Source of the DNA: Rutstroemia sp. NJR-2017a BVV2
Lineage: Eukaryota; Ascomycota; Leotiomycetes; Helotiales; Rutstroemiaceae
Direction of reading: 5' to 3'
DNA length: 64,000 nt
NCBI GenBank assembly: GCA_002946415.1
Contig: NJPS01000039.1
Location: 372,001-436,000 of the forward strand
Positions 57,081 through 64,000 of this stretch are shown here, in pieces (positions within the stretch are counted from its first letter, which is position 1; each line of letters opens with the position of its first letter). The position numbers and the translations under genes are program-made. The notes beneath the pieces are model-generated. The model was not told the origin of the DNA and did no database searches. It saw only the letters and a list, made by a program, of their open reading frames with translations.

Positions 57081-57550
57081 GCGAAGCACAATAAGCAGCC
57101 GCCCGCTGCAGTCTTCACAATATGGGATTCGGGATACTCTAAAAAACGACCAAAGTATAGGTATCCCGGAAGATGGTCGAGAGGCCTCGTACTCCCATGC
57201 TTTACAGACCGTCTGCAAGGCTGTCTGTCCAGAGGAGAACTGGCTTACACTCCATATATCTCACATATATCTCAAAACTGTTTGAGGCCTTTGACCTATG
57301 TTACCCTGGATTGTACAGACTCTGATACAGGATCCCGATTGGGTTGTTTTCATCCTGTGTGTCCATCTGTCGACTTGGGCTTGCTCGGAGGACAAAACAG
57401 CGACCTCGTAGTTTTCATGAAGACAGGCCATTACGAGACACTCAGGAATAGTGTCGAGAGTATCGGCTTTGCCGTTCGTGATAGTATATTCACTATCTAC
57501 CCTTCCACAGACACATATATCTCCTCTGGAATTGTAGAGCCCCCCTTGGC

Positions 57551-57668
57551 CATCATTACCACGATCATTACTACCATCATTACTACCATCATTACTACCA
57601 TCATTACTACCATCATTACTACCATCATTACTACCATCATTACTACCATCATTACTACCATCATTACC
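57551..57668 (+). repeat. 12-nt minisatellite CATCATTACTAC
   Basis: About nine to ten near-perfect head-to-tail units. In one frame it codes for repeating His-His-Tyr-Tyr. It lies inside the decayed array. Confidence 0.92.
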
Positions 57669-57825
57669 GTTGGTTAAACGAGATTAAATGGGCTTAGAGT
57701 ACGGAAGGGCATTACAAGCGCTAATTGAATGTACGGCATGGGGCTGAAATGAGGGCATTCAGAGAATTAGCTAGTAAGTAGAGTACTCTTCCTTCAAACC
57801 CCGGCTTCCTCAGTTACTGACGATG

Positions 57826-57990
57826 ACCCCCAGCTAACCAGCGAGAACCCTGACTTCTCGGACCACAAATTCTTGTGCCAGGGCTTGGTGAAGCACAAGG
57901 AGGTATGCGGGGGCTCCCTCAATTTGGAAACCAACAACATCGACCGCCAATCAATCCACCACTCGGTGGACGACAACCAGTCGTACCAGG
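57826..57990 (+). repeat. Degenerate copy C of the Pro/Gln/Gly-rich segment
   Basis: Matches copy B over AACCAGCGAG, CTTCTCGGACCACA and the following TGTGCC. It then continues with AAGGAGGTATGCGGGGGCTC. Stops and shifts interrupt all frames. Confidence 0.55.
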
Positions 57991-58261
57991 CAATCTCTGG
58001 TGGGTTATACCAAGGTTCTGTGCAAGGAATCTATATCGTCGAGGAAGAGGCTGAATGCACAAATCCAGTGCTTGGGCAATTGGAAACACCATTGATGCCT
58101 GCTGGAATCTGACAACAAGATCGAGACTGACGAACAGCTGTCTCCTTCTTTTGACGAAGCATCAGAATACTCCGATATCAAGCACGGAGCATACATGACT
58201 TGTCGGCGCCTGTCGGGATATAACTGCGGGAGAGAGCCACTCGTTCGCCGCAGGCTCGTCG

Positions 58262-58684
58262 CAGTATACCAAGGACTCACACGCCGCTTCTCAAGGAGGA
58301 TTTTAGCCTTGTTAAGCACTAGCCGACAATGCATCCCTCTGAATGAATCAGAGATCTAAAGGCAATCCAACAATTCGCCGCCAAAGGAGCCACTCGTGCG
58401 TCACAGGTACACCAAGGAATCGAACCCCGCTACTCAAAGCCGAATTTAGCCTTGCGAAAAAGAATCCAAGGATGCACCCCTCTGAATGGATCAGGGGTTT
58501 GAAGGTACATCAACAATTCGCCGCAAAAGGAACCACATGGCCTTGCGTACGGTTGGTACATCACGCGAAACGTCTCAGAGAAGGTCCGACTAAGCTTGAA
58601 GATATGGCTAAGATGTCGGAAGCTTACCAAGCGCGAAGAGCAATTGAGCCCGCCCAGAGAGTGGTTACTAGTTGGGATCGTTGA
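58262..58684 (+). pseudogene. Tandem C-block copies 3 and 4 of the repeated family
   Basis: Copy 3 (58262-58395) is broken by in-frame stops: after LLKEDFSLVKH a TAG interrupts, and TGA follows HPSE. Copy 4 (58408-58560) begins 146 bp later and is intact: PLLKAEFSLAKKNPRMHPSE, then WIRGLKVHQQFAAKGTTWPC. It runs open to a stop at 58684 with a charged tail (HAKRLREGPTKLEDMAKMSE). The side-by-side arrangement shows a recent local duplication of about 146 bp, one copy already disabled. Confidence 0.6.
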
Positions 58685-59329
58685 TTCGATAGGATTAGTT
58701 AGAGTTTGTCAGTATAGGAGAGCAGGGTCTATATGATAGCCTGTATCGACCTGTAGTTCAGAAGAATTAACCTTCTTGAACCTAAGCAGCACATCGTACA
58801 CATAGTGATATGAGTGGTACTACAGTGTGGAGGTCAAATTCAACAGCATCTTAATGTTAGTCTGGCTCTTGGGCGTCCGTTGCGATGATACATACCCTGT
58901 GTGATGTTGTGAGTAGAAAATTCGACACTTGGGGAAGAGATGACCGTAGGCTGAAAGGTTTCTTTGTTGTCTGAAGGCCAGGGAGTGATTGGGTCAGAAG
59001 GGGGGTCGCAACTCAGAGCCACCGAAATAGCTGTGCATTTCCCCTAAAGGCTGAAGACTCATACCAAATGAACTATTCCGTCGTCCAAAGTCTGTATTAC
59101 GCTTCGCTGTTATGGATGCGGATCCAAATATATAATTGGCTATGTAGAATGATCCAAACATCTTCTATATCCCATTCAACCCAATCCAATCCAACCAAAC
59201 CAAACGCCAAGTCATCTAACCCTGTGACTGTCCCTGAAGCCTCTATGCTGGTATCAAGTCTATGTTCCGTTCCATCCAACCCATATATAAATGATATCAT
59301 CTGCCTCAATATTAATGTATACCCCTCCT
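58685..59329. other. Intergenic, no gene seen
   Basis: Short ORFs only. It separates the decayed array from the 3' end of the Mpv17-family gene. Confidence 0.5.
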
Positions 59330-60253
59330 CTAAGCTTCTACCTTCTGCTTGCAAGTCTCTCTCTCCTCTCTGGCTGTGATTTCCTTTCTCTTCACGCTAT
59401 GTTCGTGTGCGACTGCAATTTCCGTCTCCGCCGTCCTATTTAAGAAACTCAAATACGTCTGCCATCCAATCGCGATCACGCCTGCGAAAATACTCCTATA
59501 CTGCGGTTCGATCCACGCGAAACTGATTGCTGTGACCGCTGGCCATAACTTTATACTGTTCATCATACTGACTGGCACGGTCCTCTTTACTCTCTCCCAA
59601 GCATCGGCTAACGAGTCACCAGAGAGGAGCGATTGCATGCCGAAGAAATAGGTGTTGAAGATGGGCGTGAAGGTAACCTGGTTGACCGTGACTTTCGTTG
59701 CAAGGGAGGCGATCTTCGAGGAGTAGTTGAAGTTGTTAGAGAGGAACATGAACCTGATGCGATTCAGTTAGCACACCGCACAATCTATCATAGATGAACG
59801 TGACCAGGAAAGGGGAACTAACCACTTGTAACTAGGAATACTGCTCCCCATGCTAATGAACAATGCCCTGACCGTGCGCTTCCAATCATAATCATCGCCA
59901 TTGATGCTCTGTGCCGACAAATCGCCCAAGAAATATATCACCAGCGAACTGCAGAATTGGGTGGTATATGGCCGTTTCCGTTGCGCCCGGCCATAGGCCT
60001 GGAAGGTCCGTGTCAGGGGGCCGAGACGTTGCCAGAGCGGTAAGGTGGCCACGGTCGCGGGAATGGGTATTGCGGTGCCATTCGCAGCATTGTCTGCTAT
60101 GTGGCTGGCGTGTGAGTGATTCGCCGAAGTATTGGGAGTTGTGGATGAACTGTGTCGTTTAGGGGTGAAATTCGTTGGTTGTTGGCGATGAGCTTGGAAT
60201 TGTGAGCGTCGCAGCACAGCCCGACCGGCGGATTTGATTGCGAAGACTGCCAT
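59330..60253 (-). CDS. Mpv17/PMP22-family integral membrane protein
   Basis: Exons 60253-59823 and 59753-59330, joined over a 69-nt intron (59754-59822), give 284 aa. The N-terminus (MAVFAIKSAGRAVLRRSQFQ) is basic, rich in Ala and Arg and free of acidic residues, as in a mitochondrial presequence. The family signature includes GDLSAQSINGDDYDWKRTVR, then FISMGSSIPSYKW, KVTVNQVTFTPIFNTYFF and, near the end, SIKLWPAVTAISFAWIEPQY followed by FAGVIAIGWQTYLSFLNR. These match Sym1/Mpv17-like proteins of the inner mitochondrial membrane, whose transport role is still debated. Fungi have several paralogues, so this need not be the direct SYM1 orthologue. Confidence 0.9.
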
Positions 60254-60706
60254 GATAGTGGAAAGATGTAAAGAAAATTGTTATGTTATTGTAGAAACAT
60301 ATTCTGTTGGATGAAGTGTATTTACGGTGAGGTTGGCTCAACCCGGTGATGGCCGAAAGATGTTGGGGATTGTTTCGGGGTCACAAGAAAGAATGTTCCA
60401 AACGTTCTAAGTTTGGCCTGTTTGCATCCGCCTCCGAGTGTCGGGATCGGGCCTCGTACTCATAAGGCTCGGCTATGCGGGTAAGGCTTGAGCTAAGGAG
60501 CTTTTCCAATAGCCGAACCAATAAGAAATGTGTGAGTGGCACGTTGTTATCTATTTTTAGATGAATGATTTTCGCGAGATATTGCGAATCTTATGCAGGT
60601 GAATCTTGTGCAAGCTGTGAACCTTAGAACTATGAATGTTTACGGAGCAGATAGACGATTGCATAACACAGCCACGTGACAGCATAAAATGAATTCTACG
60701 GAATCT
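60254..60706. other. Intergenic, no gene seen
   Basis: Lies upstream of the Mpv17-family gene and downstream of the F-box gene. No feature recognised. Confidence 0.55.
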
Positions 60707-62375
60707 CTATTTTTCATGCTCCCTTCGTATTTGCCACAACGACTCACGGTCAATCACTCCGTGAGGCAACCTTAAGTGATGAACGGCATCGCCGTGAGAG
60801 CGGATGATATCGCTGCTCAGCAACTGCTTTTCAACCCGAAGTTCGCTTCGTGCATTCTCAGCAGCAACCCTCCCCCAAGTCTCAACTACATAAGGCTCCA
60901 CCTCAAGATCCCATGTACTCCGCCATGTGATTGATCGATAACCGTCCAGAGATTGGTATATAAAGGCACAAGCTTCTCCCTTTCTGCCGTTCCATAAAGA
61001 CATACTTTGCAGGCTCGGCATTCGGAGTGCAGCTTTGCCTGCAGCTTGCAACAGAGAAAAGATTTCCGAGTCCTTTGCTGTACGTGTCAATAATATTGAT
61101 GTCAAGGCCAATGACTTCAAGTTGAGCCAACTCCAAGTTGGATCACAACCCGCAAAGAAGCAATTGGCATCGACCATGAATGCCACCGAGAGTTGTTCAA
61201 GGGCAACGCTTTTCTTCGCAAAAGCTACACTTAGTGCGTGGCTTGGTGATCGTACGGAATCCACTTGATACGGTGACTCTGCCTTTCTTACTATATCGAT
61301 ATAGTCTTCGTTGGTATCTTCGAATACCGATAGGGTTTTGAGTCCCTTCGGTAGATACTCCCCGAAAAGCTTCCCATAATCTTCAATGCAAAGTAAGCAA
61401 TTAGGGACGATGGGAGAAGGGACTGGTTGGCTTACTATTGTCATAATATCTCTGTACTTCTGAGTCCCATAAGCGCCATGGCTCATAGATTATATATTCC
61501 AGCCGAGGGAAGCACCTCCACAGTTCCGACAAAGTATCTGGAACGAAGCGACGACGACAATGTCGACGTATTACCAAGGTTGTGACTGCATCCACTTTGG
61601 ACGGGTTGAAGAAATGGCTGAACGGCCTAAATTCAATCCTCTCGTAGAGCCGCAACAGAGCCGAAACATCAGGTTTGACGAGTTGTTGACCTTCCACCCA
61701 TCCGTGGTCAGGATCATGCAGCTCGCGATTATTTTTTCGCGAAGGATCTCCAATTCTTTTAATCATAATTCCATCTCTGTCATCTACTCCGAAATAACAA
61801 TTTTGAAACCAATGTTTCGAGTCGCTAGGCGACTGAGCGCTGAGCTCCAAAGTTAATCCCTTGTCCGCTCGATTCCAGGAACTGAGGATCTCAAGGAGCC
61901 TCCAGACTGCCTTTTGGGCGAAGTGCGAATTCTGAGCTTCCATGTAATGACTCTCTGTCTGACGACAAATGCGACATGTGTATGACCTGAGCCTGAGGTT
62001 CAGCCCGATGTACGTTACGAGGTCTCTCCGTGGGCTGACTATGCGCTCAAAATCTTCCAAATCTTCCACACGTGAGCATTGGAGCCTCAGTCGAGTGAAG
62101 TTCTTCTTCTCTATGGTCAACTGCCATTCTCTACATACCGCTGCGGCGGATGAAGAGCAACGATAATTTTGCGAAACATACTCGAGGATCATGGAGCATA
62201 CCTCGGGGGGCAGGGAATCCCAAGAGGACTTCGACTGTGTGCTCGTTGTGCAGTACCATTGCTGTCGTTGGGGTAAACACGGAGGAGTTGTTGCCATAAC
62301 CCCAGTTTGATTATGGTTGTCAGTAAATATGTTTCGATGTTTGGGTGTTCCCTGCTCATTCGATGTCGCTATCAA
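60707..62375 (-). CDS. F-box protein with DUF6546-like C-terminal domain
   Basis: Exons 62375-61436 and 61380-60707, joined over a 55-nt intron (61381-61435), give 537 aa; the junction restores RYYDNNYGKLFGEYLPKGLK. The N-terminal F-box (about 52-95; WDSLPPEVCSMILEYVSQ, then AAAVCREWQLTIEKKNF) would dock to Skp1. The rest resembles a fungal family of leucine-rich-repeat-like F-box proteins, with FTRLRLQCSRVEDLEDFERI early and SLQSMSLWNGRKGEACAFIY followed by ITWRSTWDLEVEPYVVETW near the end. These proteins are numerous in filamentous ascomycetes and their targets are unknown. A later in-frame Met (MATTPPCLPQ) is an alternative start. Confidence 0.85.
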
Positions 62376-64000
62376 TGCTGATGTAATGGACGTTATTTAA
62401 TAGTTGATTGCAACATTGATGGCGGGACTCTGAAATTCAGAAATAAAAGTTTTTGTTTGAGGCAATACAAAGCTACGAAAAGATCCGTCATTACACTGAT
62501 TAGCAACTCTGGCATGGGAACGCAGCAGTGAAAGAAGCTGCGAGTATACATGGTTTCTTGTTGGAAGGAGCGACGATGAGGTATGATTGTCCGATTGAGA
62601 CAGTCACAATACTTGAGCTAGGCCGAGACAATGGCTGGAGTTTGGTGTGTGTCTAGCAGATAGGTACCTTCCAAGGTTGTCTCTTATCTGAGCAGTACCA
62701 TAATAGTTTGGAGGACAGTTTTTTCTGCCGGATCATTACGTACTTGGGTCATAAGAAACGCTGGTTCTGCAAGTGCATCGCGCTTGCTTTCTGACCCAAG
62801 TGATACCCGCGCTCTTACAGCCCTAACGTAGGGTCTCGACTCATCGATAAAGATGGTACCACGGATCGACTAGGGTAAAAGTTATTCACTTTCTCGTTAA
62901 ACTCCTTAGTTTGCTACTCGAATGCGCGCCAATGATGGACCGGAAATGTTATACCCACGGTTCTCACGGTTTTTACTCTGGTTCGTTGCCAACTTACGCC
63001 CGAAAGTTTTTGAGCAGTTCTAGACCACGTCTGAGTACTCTGAGTAGAGCACACATAGGGCTGTACCGTCATTGATGAACCAACGATGAATTAGTAGTCG
63101 GGGCGCTACTTCGGTTAAGGCGACTGAATGTTTGGTTATGTGTGAATCATTTACCTACTTTCGGATATCAGTTCGATCGGCCCCAGTCTTCACACATAGT
63201 ATTCTTTTCTTAGGTTCACAGTCTACTCGACTAGCTTGCGTGTGGGATGTATAAGTATCTCTCTGCTGCCCCAGTATCCTCTTGTTAATTTCTTCTTATT
63301 TTTCATGAACGATATCTAGACATTTCGACATTATACCTTTACATTTCATACTTATATTTCGCTCTTTATTCGTATGTATACCCTTTGGCAACTGCCCTAC
63401 CTTGCTCTATCGACTCGTTGAAAATCTCTTCCTAGCTTTCCCGGATCTACAAAGGACTTCCTTCTACCTATTCTCTGGACCCTCCTGGATCTCCTGGACA
63501 TTCTTGGATCTTCTACTTCTTTTTATCCCTGTCGACCTTGGATACCTCTTCATAATTCTTTTCGATGTCGCTATGGAACCACGCCAACTCTGCCTGTCCA
63601 ATATACCCCGCACCCGCCCGGATGACTTCCTCCCCTTTCTTTTTCTATGACTTTCTGGATTTTATATATTTCTCCATTCCACGGATTCGTGCTACCGACA
63701 AACGATCCCCTCCGGAATAGATAACGATTTGCCCAACTCATTTCGACAACAGGTCCTTCCTATTAATTACATTCTTTTGGAATCCAGATTCACCAAGGAC
63801 TTTCTTCTTCTTCTTTTAATCAATCTTCTATAGGCTCTGGTCGTTCTTCGTCACTACCGTTAAGGACCTTCTCTACCGGACTTCGCAAGACCGCCTTATG
63901 GACCCTCTCGGATCTGGTAGCTTTGTTTCCTCTATTCATCACTAGACTTCCTCTGGATCTTATACTTTTGTTTCAATCAGCCTCCCAACAGGACTTCCGA
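62376..64000. other. No gene seen; pyrimidine-rich end may be a 5' leader
   Basis: No credible exon up to about 63250. From there to the window end the plus strand is pyrimidine-rich with scattered GGATCT, GGACTT and GGACCT words, as in long 5' leaders of fungal regulatory genes. A small ORF at 63402-63650 has no recognisable domain. A downstream gene would start outside the window. Confidence 0.4.

Overview
The window is nuclear DNA of a filamentous ascomycete (Pezizomycotina). The evidence is many short GT-AG introns of about 45-65 nt with fungal CTAAC branch points, intron-bearing nuclear tRNA genes, roughly balanced base composition, and fungal-only gene families (Pcs1/Csm1 monopolin subunit, DUF1996-WSC secreted protein, CBM1 protein, DUF6546 F-box protein). 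A protein with joined RGS and LOV domains, resembling Botrytis BcLOV4, suggests Leotiomycetes (Helotiales); that placement is inference. Splice sites were placed by eye. For every complete multi-exon gene the exon lengths sum to a multiple of three.

Layout. 0-6 kb: housekeeping genes, namely a partial Msp1 AAA ATPase, the monopolin subunit Pcs1/Csm1, and a conserved protein of unknown function. 7-9 kb: tRNA-Pro(CGG) and a short-chain dehydrogenase. 9-13.8 kb: gene-poor, with an odd array of CCTGCTGTAAAA motifs. 13.8-16 kb: a Fus1-like membrane SH3 protein. 16-19 kb: low-complexity DNA, then a tRNA-Ser(AGA) gene with a spliceosomal-looking intron. 19.8-25.9 kb: an FAD monooxygenase, exonuclease V and a small F-box membrane protein. 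27-31.5 kb: two secreted proteins (a TolB-like beta-propeller and a DUF1996-WSC protein). 33.6-35.6 kb: the RGS-LOV photoreceptor. 36-42.9 kb: a FucP-like sugar transporter divergent from a GH95 alpha-L-fucosidase, then an SDR. 43.6-44.6 kb: a CBM1 secreted protein containing a 5-nt microexon. 44.8-51.5 kb: ALG9, NAF1 and a DUF3445 haem-oxidase-like membrane protein. 52-58.7 kb: a decayed array of repeated gene fragments of an unrecognised family. 59.3-62.4 kb: an Mpv17/PMP22-family protein and a DUF6546 F-box protein. The last 1.6 kb holds no gene and ends in a pyrimidine-rich stretch that may be the leader of a gene outside the window.

How the genes relate. Fungal genes are mostly independent, but one pair looks functional: the secreted GH95 enzyme would release L-fucose (or L-galactose) and the divergent FucP-like permease could import it. 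The secreted beta-propeller, DUF1996-WSC and CBM1 proteins fit a plant- or wall-degrading lifestyle. The two observations I rate highest are the GU-AG intron with a TACTAAC branch site inside the variable arm of tRNA-Ser, and the 5-nt exon needed to keep the CBM1 protein in frame.
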